From assembly GCA_000687655.1 (NCBI GenBank), contig JHWR01000007.1:62001-126000 (forward strand): a stretch of DNA of 64,000 nt, in the 5' to 3' direction. The position numbers and the translations under genes are program-made. The notes beneath the pieces were generated by a model. It saw only the letters and a list, made by a program, of their open reading frames with translations. It had not been told where the DNA came from and searched no databases. Positions 26,837 through 36,600 of the stretch are shown piece by piece; positions within the stretch are counted from its first letter, which is position 1; the number at the start of each line of letters is the position of its first letter. Origin of the DNA: Lachnospiraceae bacterium YSB2008 (GTDB lineage Bacteria > Bacillota > Clostridia > Lachnospirales > Lachnospiraceae).

Positions 26837-28963
26837 ATGATTTCAAAAAAACAGTTAAACAACTGGATAACGGAAATAGATAAGCTTCGAAAGAATCTGC
26901 ACACCGGAGGCGGAGCCATGATAAGCTCTTCATACAGCAAAGAAAATGAAGAGCTGTTCAAGGCTGCAACTGCATGCAGGAATCTTTTGACTATGTATTA
27001 CAGCTATGAAGGTCTGAGCCCGGATCAACTGAAACGCCTTATGACGCTTATGCAGGATATGAAGCTGAAGGCCGTGAGATATGAAGAGGCGAAAGAAAAT
27101 GGCAAGCCTGGATACAGTATCACAGGAAATCCCAGGCGTGGAATCATTGCGGCAAGGGGAGATAAGCTTACAAGGCTCAAAGCAGCTGATGGACTGATCG
27201 TGCTTACTAACCTGGTCATATCACCGGCGTTATCGGAAGGCATCAAGAATAAAGATGCTGTACCGGTGAAGCTTTCGTCAGAGTTTAGAAAGACTGAGAA
27301 CAGTCTCGGATCTCCTGAGGCTGATGCGGAAAAAATAACAAATAATCTAAACAACTTTGTAAAGCAGTCTTCACCTAAGATGGAAATCATGGAGTTTCAC
27401 AGGCATGCGGTAAATGCGTGGAGGACATATCAGGAAGAAATTCAGAATTCATTCTGGGGCAAAAAAACAAATCTGAAACAGCTGAGAAAAGAGTTCAAGG
27501 AGATCAATAATCTTCACAGGCTTGAGCTCCTCGAATATTCTGACAGCAAGGAATTCCTGAAGTCTTTTAAGGAAAATCGCTTTAAGATACATCAAGTGGT
27601 TGAAATATACAACTGGGCTAGGAAATGTAAGGAAGGTACTCCTGAACAGCAGGAAAACTATAATAAATTCAGAGTAGCTCTCGGTCTGACTCATGAAGGG
27701 TTTGAGAACCTGGCAGAAAAGGTTTCTGCACTCGAGATGATCGGACGTCATATGGATGCAAGGATGTCCATGTGTGCCAGTTCTGAATTTACCAAGTTGA
27801 GTACTGACGCAATACAGGATATCGCTCGTATGTCGAAAGAGGATCTTGGGGTACGTATAAAAACGGCTATCGAGAATCAGAATAATCCTCAACTTCCGAA
27901 TGAGTATAAGCCTAGTGATGCAAGAATTAAATATCTGAAAAATGTATATAAGTTCAAGAATCTTGAGGAAATCGGTGTTGGAAAACTGGAACAGCCGGGA
28001 ATCAGTAAGGAAAAGTCATATACCGACAGAACGGTGGGCGATTCATTTAAACGTAGATTCAAATTCCTTAATGTTCAGGCGAAAATAGGCCGTAAACAGA
28101 ATAAGAGGAATTATGTTACAGGAGTTGTTGACCTTCCTGTTCTGCTGAAAGCTAAGCTGGGCAAGGTATCACTGAAATATCAGACTAAAAACAAGCTATT
28201 CAAGGCCGGAGCACATGCCGGAGTTCTTGGAAGTAATGTGGCCGGAAGTGTGGGCATAGGTTTTTCACTTAAGAATCCGCTGAGCTCAAAGGTTCAGGCG
28301 ATGGGATTGGCTGAAGCCTATGCTGCAAGAGGAGTTGCAAAGGCCAACTTGGGTACGGATAATCTCAATGTTGAAGCCAAGGCGTCCGGACATATAGGCC
28401 ATGCTAAGATTGAAGGAAACGTCGGTCTTGGACATATATATAAAACAGATTCAAAAGGAAAAGTAACAGCAGATGGTCTGGGTCTGGAATTAAAGGGAGG
28501 CGCTTCTGCAGCTGTTTTCAGTGGCAGAGTAGAAGGTGGACTGAGTATCTTTGGAGTCAGGATTTCTGTTGCGGCAGAGGGTAAGGCAGTTGCTGCAGGC
28601 CTCGAAGGAGAGTTTTCATTTATTCCTAACAAAGGAGTGAGACTTGGTGGTGGCGGTGCCCTTGGAATCGGCGGAGGATTTTACATTTCGATAGATTGGG
28701 GTTCGCTGACTGAAAAGTACAGAAGATGGAAAGAAAGAAGGACTATCTCAAAAGCAGCTCTCAAAGCAAAGAAAGAGGAAGAACGCAAGCTTAAAGAACA
28801 GCGTAAGGCTGAGGAAAAACGCCGCAAAGAAGAAGAGCGGAAACGTAAGCTTGAGGAAGCCAAAAGACAGAAGGCTATAAAGGAAGAACAGAAAAATACA
28901 AAGCATGTCAACCATAGTAACGAAATCAAAGGTCAGGTTTCAGTTATCAAATCAAGAAAGTGA
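26837..28963 (+). CDS. large protein with helical front, glycine-rich repeats and basic coiled-coil tail
   Basis: 708 residues, no named family recognised. Residues 1-400 are charged and mostly helical. About 435-620 is Gly/Ala-rich and repetitive with alternating beta-like segments (AGAHAGVLGSNVAGSVGIGF; GHIGHAKIEGNVGLGHI; GGGGALGIGGGFYISID). About 630-700 is a Lys/Glu/Arg coiled coil (KKEEERKLKEQRKAEEKRRK). There is no signal peptide. The layout recalls large effector or polymorphic-toxin-like proteins with a glycine-rich membrane-active part. ATG 26837 has the RBS GAGGG at 26824-26828; a TTG at 26822 would overlap it. The DUF4176 gene follows ten bases after the stop, implying a functional pair and a possible type VII secretion link. 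Confidence 0.65.
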   Translation: MISKKQLNNWITEIDKLRKNLHTGGGAMISSSYSKENEELFKAATACRNLLTMYYSYEGLSPDQLKRLMTLMQDMKLKAVRYEEAKENGKPGYSITGNPRRGIIAARGDKLTRLKAADGLIVLTNLVISPALSEGIKNKDAVPVKLSSEFRKTENSLGSPEADAEKITNNLNNFVKQSSPKMEIMEFHRHAVNAWRTYQEEIQNSFWGKKTNLKQLRKEFKEINNLHRLELLEYSDSKEFLKSFKENRFKIHQVVEIYNWARKCKEGTPEQQENYNKFRVALGLTHEGFENLAEKVSALEMIGRHMDARMSMCASSEFTKLSTDAIQDIARMSKEDLGVRIKTAIENQNNPQLPNEYKPSDARIKYLKNVYKFKNLEEIGVGKLEQPGISKEKSYTDRTVGDSFKRRFKFLNVQAKIGRKQNKRNYVTGVVDLPVLLKAKLGKVSLKYQTKNKLFKAGAHAGVLGSNVAGSVGIGFSLKNPLSSKVQAMGLAEAYAARGVAKANLGTDNLNVEAKASGHIGHAKIEGNVGLGHIYKTDSKGKVTADGLGLELKGGASAAVFSGRVEGGLSIFGVRISVAAEGKAVAAGLEGEFSFIPNKGVRLGGGGALGIGGGFYISIDWGSLTEKYRRWKERRTISKAALKAKKEEERKLKEQRKAEEKRRKEEERKRKLEEAKRQKAIKEEQKNTKHVNHSNEIKGQVSVIKSRK

Positions 28964-28973
28964 GGGATCTAAA

Positions 28974-29303
28974 ATGTATAAAGATTTATTACCGGTAGGA
29001 TCAGTCGTAAAACTCTTTGAGGGTGAAAGATATGTAATGATTTGCGGAAGGATTGTAGTGCCTGACGGAAGAACTGATATCTATGATTATGTTGGCTGCG
29101 TATATCCTGAAGGAATATCCAGCAGTGATGATATGGTATTCTTTAACAGGGATTCAATCGAACTTCTTTATTTTGTCGGATTCCAGGATCCGCAGGAGCT
29201 CGCTTACAGATCAGAAGTACTTGATGAACTCGGGGAGCTTGCTGTAGTGGACGGAGAGATTGTTCCTGTAGTTGATGACGATGAGATAGATACATCTATA
29301 TGA
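28974..29303 (+). CDS. DUF4176 family protein
   Basis: 109 residues matching DUF4176: LLPVGSVVKLFEGERYVMICG then YDYVGCVYPEGI and FNRDSIELLYFVGFQDP. This small cytoplasmic family is frequent in Firmicute type VII (ESX/Yuk) secretion and LXG-effector loci; its biochemical role is unknown. The ATG at 28974 has GAGGG at 28962-28966, overlapping the stop of the upstream gene, so the two are co-expressed. The C terminus is acidic (VVDDDEIDTS). Confidence 0.8.
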   Translation: MYKDLLPVGSVVKLFEGERYVMICGRIVVPDGRTDIYDYVGCVYPEGISSSDDMVFFNRDSIELLYFVGFQDPQELAYRSEVLDELGELAVVDGEIVPVVDDDEIDTSI

Positions 29304-29460
29304 AAAAGCAAAACTATATGGCGTAGGAGTAGGTCCGGGAGAACCGGACCCTCTTACGCTTAAAGCATACAGAATAATCTATAACCCGACGAAGAGTGCA
29401 CAAAATGTCGGGAATAGAATGAGCTTATGTGATATAAGAAAAATGAACGGAAGGGGGTGA
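29302..29460 (+). pseudogene. relic of precorrin-2 C20-methyltransferase (N-terminal fragment)
   Basis: In the frame from 29305, KAKLYGVGVGPGEPDPLTLK followed by AYRII is the unmistakable N terminus of CbiL/CobI-type cobalamin methyltransferases (GVGPGDP SAM-binding loop). After residue ~25 the similarity stops and the frame runs to a TGA at 29458. There is no start codon with RBS, so this is a gene remnant left at a rearrangement point between the DUF4176 and AraC genes. Confidence 0.7.
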
Positions 29461-29465
29461 CCGTT

Positions 29466-30299
29466 ATGAAAGACTGGATCGAAGGATTTCAGGCTTCAAT
29501 TGATTATATTGAACAGAATCTGACAGAGGAGCTGGATATTGAAAAGATTTCTAAGAAAGCTGCGCTTTCCTCTTTCTATTATCAGCGTATCTTTGGAGCT
29601 ATGTGCGGCATGACTGTTGGGGAATACATACGTGCACGACGCATGACACTGGCAGCTGAAGAACTATCCTGTTCAGATCATAAGGTAATCGATATTGCCG
29701 TAAAGTATGGCTATGATTCTCCGGACAGCTTTGCAAAAGCTTTCCAGCGTTTTCATGGCATTACTCCGGCTCAGGCAAGAGAATCGGGGACGAAATTACG
29801 GTCATTTGCTCCGTTACATATCAAAATCACATTGGAGGGCGGAACTATGTTAGATTACAAGATTGTAGAAAAGGCACCATTTACAGTTGTGGGCATAAAA
29901 AAGAGTTTTGATGCCGAAACAAGTTATAAGGAAATACCTAAATTCTGGGATGAATGGATGTCAGATATGAAAGGTTTGAAAGGGACTTTCGGTATATGTA
30001 CCGACATGGACGGAAAATTCTTTGACTACTGGATAGCTGACCTGTATCTTCCATGGGAGGATATCCCGGAAGGATGTGTTACATATCAGGTGCCGGGAGG
30101 GCTCTGGGCACTGTTCATGTGCAAAGGACCTTTGCCTGACAGTATGCAGAAGGTTAATACGGAAATCTGGTCAGAGTGGCTCCCTTCCTTAAAGGGGTAT
30201 ACCTTAGCAGGTAATTATTCTATGGAATTCTATCTTCCACCAACAGAGGATCCAGCCGATACTGTCAGCTATATCTGCATTCCTTTAAAGAAAGTGTGA
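29466..30299 (+). CDS. AraC family regulator with GyrI-like effector domain
   Basis: 277 residues. The N-terminal AraC/XylS double HTH (about 5-105) includes LDIEKISKKAALSSFYYQRIF and YGYDSPDSFAKAFQRFHGITP. The C-terminal domain (about 125-277, MLDYKIVEKAPFTVVGIKKSF) is the GyrI-like/AraC effector-binding fold of Rob-type regulators, which bind hydrophobic drugs. ATG 29466 is 8 bases after AAGGGGG; the earlier GTG at 29457 overlaps that site. The MutS-like gene follows with its RBS inside this gene's end. Confidence 0.9.
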   Translation: MKDWIEGFQASIDYIEQNLTEELDIEKISKKAALSSFYYQRIFGAMCGMTVGEYIRARRMTLAAEELSCSDHKVIDIAVKYGYDSPDSFAKAFQRFHGITPAQARESGTKLRSFAPLHIKITLEGGTMLDYKIVEKAPFTVVGIKKSFDAETSYKEIPKFWDEWMSDMKGLKGTFGICTDMDGKFFDYWIADLYLPWEDIPEGCVTYQVPGGLWALFMCKGPLPDSMQKVNTEIWSEWLPSLKGYTLAGNYSMEFYLPPTEDPADTVSYICIPLKKV

Positions 30300-30310
30300 G
30301 GGGTGGAATT

Positions 30311-32014
30311 ATGGATAAACGCACGGGGTTCAGTCTGATACAGCCTGCCGGAACAGATATCGTATACCGAAGACTTCCGGAAAATGTAATGCATGATCTG
30401 GGCTTGGAGGCCTTTTGTCAGGCGTTATCAAACGATGAGAAGGAACGCCGCCTGATCACGAACGTACTTTCTCAGATGACAGATGATGCAAGCGTTGCCG
30501 AATATCGCTGTGAGATTTTTGTGGATATTCTTCGACTGCCGGAACTTAGAAAGAACATGACTCTGCTGTTCGATAAGATTCAGTTCATGAAGGATTTTTT
30601 TACGATGAACAAGACCTCAGATGAGGAAATTGGTCTGTGGCATCTCTTTCATCGGCTTGAAGAACTGGATGATTATATCAAAACTGTGGAAACGATGCGG
30701 GAATGTCTCTCCGATGACAGAATTCAGTCGGAGGGTCTGATCAAACTTCGTGAATATATCAGTGAACTCTATGAGGAGGCATGTTTCGCTGAAATGAAGA
30801 AGGACATCGCTGCACTGAAAATAAAGGCGTCAGATGTGCAGAGTGTTACCCTCGGCGTTAATGTTAACGAGCGCTTTGAAGCTATCAGCATAGGACTTGT
30901 CTCTGTAAACAAAAAGCCATTTAAAAAATCAAACATTGTCAGCAATTTTGCTGATGCAATCGCAACTAAGGATAAACTCCGTGAAACTGCGGACTGGGAT
31001 GGCGACATGCATTATCAACTTGTTGACAAGGAGGAAAAGCGTGGTTTCGTCGATTATATGACGAACGAGGCAAACCTGTTTGCAGCCATGTCAACGGTCG
31101 TGAATGCTACAGGTGATCCAGGGACGACAAATTCTACTTTCTACCTGGATTCGGTGTTGAATAAGATGCTCGGCTCGCTTGTAAAGAAGCTGAGAGACAC
31201 ACTTACCAAGTATGCGAATGTAGCGATTGTGAATGTTTCCTCATTGGTGCCGGAGTTTATTTATTATATAAGATGCGCTGAGTTTATCAGTGGCCTGATG
31301 GAAAAGGGTTGTTCATTCTGCGAAGCACAGCCGGAAACTGATGGCGAAAAATCTATGATTGCTGAAGGTTTTTACAACTTGAAGCTCGCAATGAATATGG
31401 AGGATGTCAGAGGGATCATTTCAAATAATCTCTCATTTGATCAGAAGCATACAGTATATATACTTACAGGAGCAAATCGTGGTGGCAAGACCACTATAAC
31501 ACAGGCTGTAGGTCAGCTGTTTGTTCTGGCGCAGGGAGGACTGTTTGTTCCTGCAAAGAGCTTCAGCTATGTTCCATGCGACTGTATCTATACTCACTTT
31601 CCGGCGGACGAAGATAAGACAATGGATCTGGGAAGACTGGGAGAGGAATGTATCCGTTTCAAGGAGATGTTCTCAGAGTCTACAGACAGAAGCCTGCTGC
31701 TCTTGAATGAAACCTTCTCAACAACTTCCTTTGAAGAGGGTTACTATATAGCAAAAGACTCTGTAAAAGCACTCCTGACCAAATCTGTACGGACAATCTA
31801 CAATACCCATATGCACAAGCTGGGAGAGGAGGCTCCTGAATTAAGCCGTGAGGGCTCGGGAGCAGGAGCTGCCTCGCTGATTATGAGAACTGAAGATGGT
31901 AAACGTTCATTCAAAGTAGCTCTGGCCCAGCCTGAGGGTTCGTCCTATGCAAAGGATATCGCAGAAAAGTACGGCGTGACATATGACATGCTCGTCAGTG
32001 GTGAAAACAACTAA
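30311..32014 (+). CDS. MutS-family ATPase (lacks the mismatch-binding domain)
   Basis: 567 residues. The C-terminal MutS ABC-type ATPase is intact: GANRGGKTT (387-395), LLLLNETFSTTSFEEG (Walker B, with N-E in place of D-E), and TIYNTHMHKLGEE. Upstream are lever/clamp-like helices (about 60-370); the mismatch-recognition Phe-x-Glu domain is absent, so it is not classical MutS and probably not a mismatch sensor. Such MutS-like proteins are usual next to AraC/GyrI regulators in Clostridia, role unknown. ATG 30311 has GAGGGGTGGA just upstream. Confidence 0.85.
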   Translation: MDKRTGFSLIQPAGTDIVYRRLPENVMHDLGLEAFCQALSNDEKERRLITNVLSQMTDDASVAEYRCEIFVDILRLPELRKNMTLLFDKIQFMKDFFTMNKTSDEEIGLWHLFHRLEELDDYIKTVETMRECLSDDRIQSEGLIKLREYISELYEEACFAEMKKDIAALKIKASDVQSVTLGVNVNERFEAISIGLVSVNKKPFKKSNIVSNFADAIATKDKLRETADWDGDMHYQLVDKEEKRGFVDYMTNEANLFAAMSTVVNATGDPGTTNSTFYLDSVLNKMLGSLVKKLRDTLTKYANVAIVNVSSLVPEFIYYIRCAEFISGLMEKGCSFCEAQPETDGEKSMIAEGFYNLKLAMNMEDVRGIISNNLSFDQKHTVYILTGANRGGKTTITQAVGQLFVLAQGGLFVPAKSFSYVPCDCIYTHFPADEDKTMDLGRLGEECIRFKEMFSESTDRSLLLLNETFSTTSFEEGYYIAKDSVKALLTKSVRTIYNTHMHKLGEEAPELSREGSGAGAASLIMRTEDGKRSFKVALAQPEGSSYAKDIAEKYGVTYDMLVSGENN

Positions 32015-32029
32015 TAGAAAGGTGAAGGA

Positions 32030-32863
32030 TTACTCACCTACGAAGTTGTAATCCATAGGAGAATTCATATTTACTATATCCATTTTATATGTCTCGCCAT
32101 CTATAGTAAAGAATCCGTAATATGGTGTATCAACCGTGTTTCCGCCATTTTTATCGACGCCGTCGATCATTGTTTTCTCATTATGCAAAACCAGAAGCAG
32201 AAGCTGGTCAAGCGAATACTTTTCGGACAGAAGCTGGTCAAGCTCATATTGTGTCAGACCATATTTTGAGTAATCTGAAGATATCAGATAATCATAAGCA
32301 TCCTGACCGACATATAGATCGAAGTGACCTTCGTAGTAGTAATTACTCTGGTCAGCCTTATCTTTGAAATACTTGAAGGAGTCATCATCGTTTGCAACTA
32401 AAAATGAATTGCTGTTCGTTTCAAGCCAGTAGTGAGATGTAAAAATCTCTTTGCTGAAGGCGGCGCCTGAGTTTGAACCGGAAACAGTTGCAGGCTCAGT
32501 TGTGACTTCTGTTGTTACCTCTGTTGTCGCCTCTGTGGTAGCTGCTGTAGTCGTTTCGGTTGTTGTTTCTGTAGTGGTCGCGGTTGTAATCTCAGTTGTG
32601 GCTTCAGTCGTGACTTCCGTCGTTTGATTTGCTATTTCGCTTGCTTTTTCCTTAGCTTTTTTCATAGGTATCAGGACAGCGGCAGCTATGGCAATAAGGA
32701 TTATCACACTGACTATACCGCAGATTATGCCTATTATCAGACCTGTGTCTGATTTCGGATTATACCCGCCTTGCTGAGGAACCTGACCGTACTGATTATA
32801 TCCTCCCTGCTGAGGAGTCTGGCCATAACCGTTTTGATTGTAATTATTATAGTTATTGTCCAT
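32030..32863 (-). CDS. single-pass membrane protein with Q/G/Y-rich N terminus and TTE linker
   Basis: 277 residues. The cytoplasmic N terminus is low-complexity (NNYNQNGYGQTPQQGGYNQY), then a membrane helix (about 40-68), a Thr/Glu repeat stalk (about 80-125, units of TTEATTEV type) and an extracytoplasmic globular domain (about 135-277, rich in Asp/Tyr). I do not recognise that domain. The arrangement copies that of the kinases at 39232-44324 (Q/G/Y-rich juxtamembrane part, helix, TTE stalk, outer domain), so it may belong to the same system. RBS TAGGAGG precedes the ATG. Confidence 0.7.
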   Translation of the reverse strand: MDNNYNNYNQNGYGQTPQQGGYNQYGQVPQQGGYNPKSDTGLIIGIICGIVSVIILIAIAAAVLIPMKKAKEKASEIANQTTEVTTEATTEITTATTTETTTETTTAATTEATTEVTTEVTTEPATVSGSNSGAAFSKEIFTSHYWLETNSNSFLVANDDDSFKYFKDKADQSNYYYEGHFDLYVGQDAYDYLISSDYSKYGLTQYELDQLLSEKYSLDQLLLLVLHNEKTMIDGVDKNGGNTVDTPYYGFFTIDGETYKMDIVNMNSPMDYNFVGE

Positions 32864-32931
32864 GCCGTTTACCTCCTATGGATAATTGTCATAAGAATAA
32901 AGTACACCCTGGAGGGGCTTCTATATATATG

Positions 32932-32962
32932 AAAACGCGGGAGACCGATCTGGCCTCCCGCG
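32932..32962 (-). terminator. rho-independent terminator (minus strand)
   Basis: Stem CGCGGGAG (32936-32943) with CTCCCGCG (32955-32962); reading on the minus strand it is followed by TTTTC. It ends the 153-codon gene upstream. Confidence 0.8.
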
Positions 32963-32991
32963 ATTCATTTCTTAATATAAACTGTTATATA

Positions 32992-33453
32992 TTATTCTGC
33001 AGAACCCTCTGCAGGAGCACTTGCAACAAAATCTTTAAGTGCAGCCTTAAGATCTTCTGTTATATCTGCATCACTGCCGGCGCTTTCGAGGAGTTTGCTC
33101 CATGCAAGCTTTGCAGCACCTGATATAGCCGGTGGGATAAGCTCTTCATGATCTCTGTAGTGTCCGTAGCCTCTGAACTTGCTACTGTACTGTGCTACTT
33201 CCTGCCCCATCATACTAACCCAGACTTTAACGTCCGGTTCACCCTCATGGTGATTGTTTCTCGGACGAAGATCTATCGCCCACATATCATCCTCATAGAT
33301 TATCTGATTCTTTGATCCGTCGCTCATAATGTAGTACGTACCTCCTCTTATATTATATATAGTCCCCATATTGCCAAGGTATACGGATGTTTTATCAACG
33401 CGTATGCCGATGCAATCCTGTTCCAAAGAACAGTAGAATTTCTCCAAGTACAA
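32992..33453 (-). CDS. conserved-looking protein of unknown function
   Basis: Up to 153 residues, no family recognised. Beta-rich N-terminal part (IGIRVDKTSVYLGNMGTIYNI; GGTYYIMSDGSKNQIIYEDD) and a helical C terminus ending in an Ala/Glu tail. No signal peptide or membrane helix. The start is uncertain: the first in-frame TTG (33453) overlaps the promoter's TATAAT, so translation probably begins at TTG 33447 or TTG 33426. The gene has its own promoter and terminator and is not part of an operon. Confidence 0.6.
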   Translation of the reverse strand: MYLEKFYCSLEQDCIGIRVDKTSVYLGNMGTIYNIRGGTYYIMSDGSKNQIIYEDDMWAIDLRPRNNHHEGEPDVKVWVSMMGQEVAQYSSKFRGYGHYRDHEELIPPAISGAAKLAWSKLLESAGSDADITEDLKAALKDFVASAPAEGSAE

Positions 33454-33481
33454 TTATACTAGATTTGGGCTTTAACTTCAA
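33453..33481 (-). promoter_or_regulatory. sigma-A-type promoter (minus strand)
   Basis: Reading on the minus strand: TTGAAG (33481-33476), 17 bases, TATAAT (33458-33453). It drives the gene ending at 32992 and places its transcript start near 33446. Confidence 0.65.
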
Positions 33482-33514
33482 CAATACTATTCATCAATTT
33501 TGTTCTTTTATTGT

Positions 33515-33543
33515 TTGAGATTATTCTGTTCAGATGATATACT
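33515..33543 (+). promoter_or_regulatory. sigma-A-type promoter for the GGDEF/EAL gene
   Basis: TTGAGA (33515-33520), 17 bases, TATACT (33538-33543); a second TATAAT lies at 33544-33549. About 100 bases of leader precede the ATG at 33649. Confidence 0.55.
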
Positions 33544-33648
33544 TATAATGTTACATATGAACTATAGGGGCGTGGCAAATGTGTACTGAAATGTCTTTTA
33601 AGGCGTTGAAAATGTACTGAAAACGATATATACAGGGGGACACGGGGT

Positions 33649-36600
33649 ATGGGTGACTCTTTAAATGATAACAACGGTTACATATCAGAATCTGATCATG
33701 AAATATATAGCAATATAGCAGGAGCTCTCGCCAGTCGCTATGAAGCTATCTATTATATTGATAAGGAAACGGGAAATTATATACAGTACAGCGCAAGCAA
33801 GGATTATGCAAAGCTTGGAACTACCAAGCAGGGTAAAGATTTTTTTAAGGACGCTGTAAACGATATCAGAAGATTTGTTTATTCTGATGATTCAGAGCGT
33901 CTTCTTAAAGAAATGAATAAAGATCGCCTTCTGACTAATCTGTCAAATGATGGTTTCCTTTCATTTACATACAGGCAGCTTCTTAATAATAAAATACAGT
34001 ATGTAAGCATGCAGATAGTGTGTCCTAAGAATGATGACAGACATATACTCATTGGAGTTACTAACATTGATTCTCAGATAAGGCGAGAGAAAGCTATGGC
34101 AGACGAGGGAGCTATATTTAGTGAGATAGCACTTGCCCTTGCGAAACGTTATGAGGTTATATACCTGGTTGATATAAATACGAATGAGTATTCTGAGTTC
34201 AGTGCCAGTGAAAAATACTCTAAGCTTAAAGTGGGAAGCAAAGGAAAGGATTTCTTTGCTGAAACACAGGTCAATATGAAGAGGGATATATATCCTGAAG
34301 ACTATCCTATGATGGCTTACTCCATGCAGAAGGATCATCTTCTTGAGAGTCTTAAAGATACCGGAAAGAATATGCTGAATTACAGGCTGATGCTTGACGG
34401 ACGTCCTCAGTATGTAACTCTCTTCGCGGTTCAGCCGAATGAGAATTCTGAAACAATCATCATAGCGGTTGCAAATATAGATACCGCTAAACGTATGGAA
34501 GAGAATCTGGAAGAGGTTCTCGATTCGGCTATGGATGCGGCTAACAACGATGCGCTGACGAATTTCAAGAATAAAAGATATTATGCTCAGACAGAAATGA
34601 CCATAGATAAGGAAATTGAAGATGGAAAAAAGCCTGAGTTTGCTATACTCGTCTGTGATATAAACGGGCTTAAGAGGGTAAATGATAGGTTAGGACACAG
34701 CGCCGGAGATGATTTCATAAAAGATGCAGCACAGCTTTTGACTGATGTTTTTGAGAACAGTACTATATTCCGAATTGGTGGGGATGAGTTTCTGATTATT
34801 CTCAGAGGAGAGGAATACAAGGAACGAGTAAAACTTATAGATCGCCTGAAGGCCAGAAACAGGGTTAATTACGATGCAAATAAGGCTACCATTGCATTTG
34901 GAATGTCAGACTTTAATCCTGATAAGGATCTTAGAGTTCAGGATGTCTTTGAACGAGCAGATGCAGCAATGTACGATACGAAGAGGATACTTAAGCATCT
35001 GTATGCCAAAGAAGAAGACCGTAGCGAAATCGTGGATAGTGAGACGTACAGCTTTTATAAGCTTTTTGGAGAGCTTGTGTCTGCTATGACAAAGATGGAT
35101 AGTCTGGACTATAATATGATAAGGCAGATTATCAGTGATATATCAAATATGTTCAGACTCTCAAGAGGGGTTGCAAGATTATATCGTAATCCGCAGGAAG
35201 AAGAATCCGGTGGCGGAGAGACTATAACTACCACATATGATCTGAATATAAAGGATAAACAGGTTATTTTCCTTCGCATAGTTACAAGTGTAATGTCTAT
35301 AGGAACTATAGCTGTCTATATGGCTGAAGATGAGAAACCGCTTTCTGATGTAGAGTATTCACGGGTTGAACTGGTTATGAGGACAACTCTGAGTTACCTG
35401 ACAAGAAACCGACTCAGGGATATAGTTGAGGAATTGACATACTCTGATGAGTCAGGTTTTCCAAACTTCCGTAGTTTTAAGAAATACATCATGAAGAATA
35501 GGATGAAGCTTGGCGGTAAGGTTGCAGTCAGATATAATCTCAGACATTTTAACCTTGTAAATCTGGAGAAGGGCAGAAGAATCGGCGATATAGTAATGCG
35601 CGGTCACTATGAAGGTCTGAAAAATATGATCGGAGATCATGGAACTGTAGGAAGGCTTGGTGGAGATAATTACGTTGCAGTTTTTGAGAGAGAGCAGATG
35701 GGAAATGTTTTATCTTACCTTTCAGAAGCTCCAATAGTTTATGATGTACATGACGGACGCTATATAAATGTTGCAGCAAGTGTTGGTGTTTACTGTATGC
35801 CTGATGATTTTGTACTGACCAACATCGGAGAAATCATGGAGAAGATTATTCCGGCCTATACTGCCGCAAGAAGTGGAAATGCTGAAAAAATAGTATTCTA
35901 TGACGATTCGCTGCTTATCAGTCGTGAAAAGAGTATGCGTGTACAGCAGATGTTCCCATCGGCTCTTCGCCACGAGGAGTTCCTGGTTTATTATCAGCCA
36001 AAGGTCAACATAGAAACGGGTGAACTTGTAGGTGCAGAAGCTCTCTGCAGATGGAAGCATGCCGGTAAGATAATTCCACCCGTGGACTTTATTCCTATGC
36101 TTGAGGAAACGAGCGATGTTTGTAAACTTGATTATTATGTACTTGAGCATGTTTGCCGAGACATAAGAAGATGGATAGATGAAGGACGAAAGGCAGTACG
36201 TGTATCGGTCAATTTTTCTCGAAAGCATATGATGGATGCGGATCTGACAGAATCTATACTGAAGATTGTTGACAGATATAAAGTTCCTCATGATTATATA
36301 GAGATAGAACTCACTGAAACAACGACGGACGTTGAATTCGTTGATCTGAAGAGAGTTGTTAATAAACTTCAGGAAGCAGGTATATATACATCGGTAGATG
36401 ATTTTGGTGTGGGGTACTCATCACTTAATCTTATAAAAGAGATGCCTTGGAATGTTCTTAAGGTTGACAGGAGTTTCCTTCCTTCAAATTCGGAAGATTT
36501 TGATAATTCAAGAAGCACCATATTCAAGCATTTAATAGCTATGGTGAAAGAAATCGGACTTGAGTGTATTGTAGAGGGTGTGGAAACAAAGGAACAGCTT

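Noticed and set aside
29300-29326. Tiny ATG frame (eight codons) after the DUF4176 gene
   Set aside because: Too short; the CbiL-like reading is in another frame.
32020-32039. Terminator between the convergent MutS-like and TTE-stalk genes
   Set aside because: Only a 6-bp stem (AGGTGA/TCACCT) without a T-run.
35722-36291. 189-codon minus-strand frame in the EAL gene
   Set aside because: Antisense shadow of a long confident gene.
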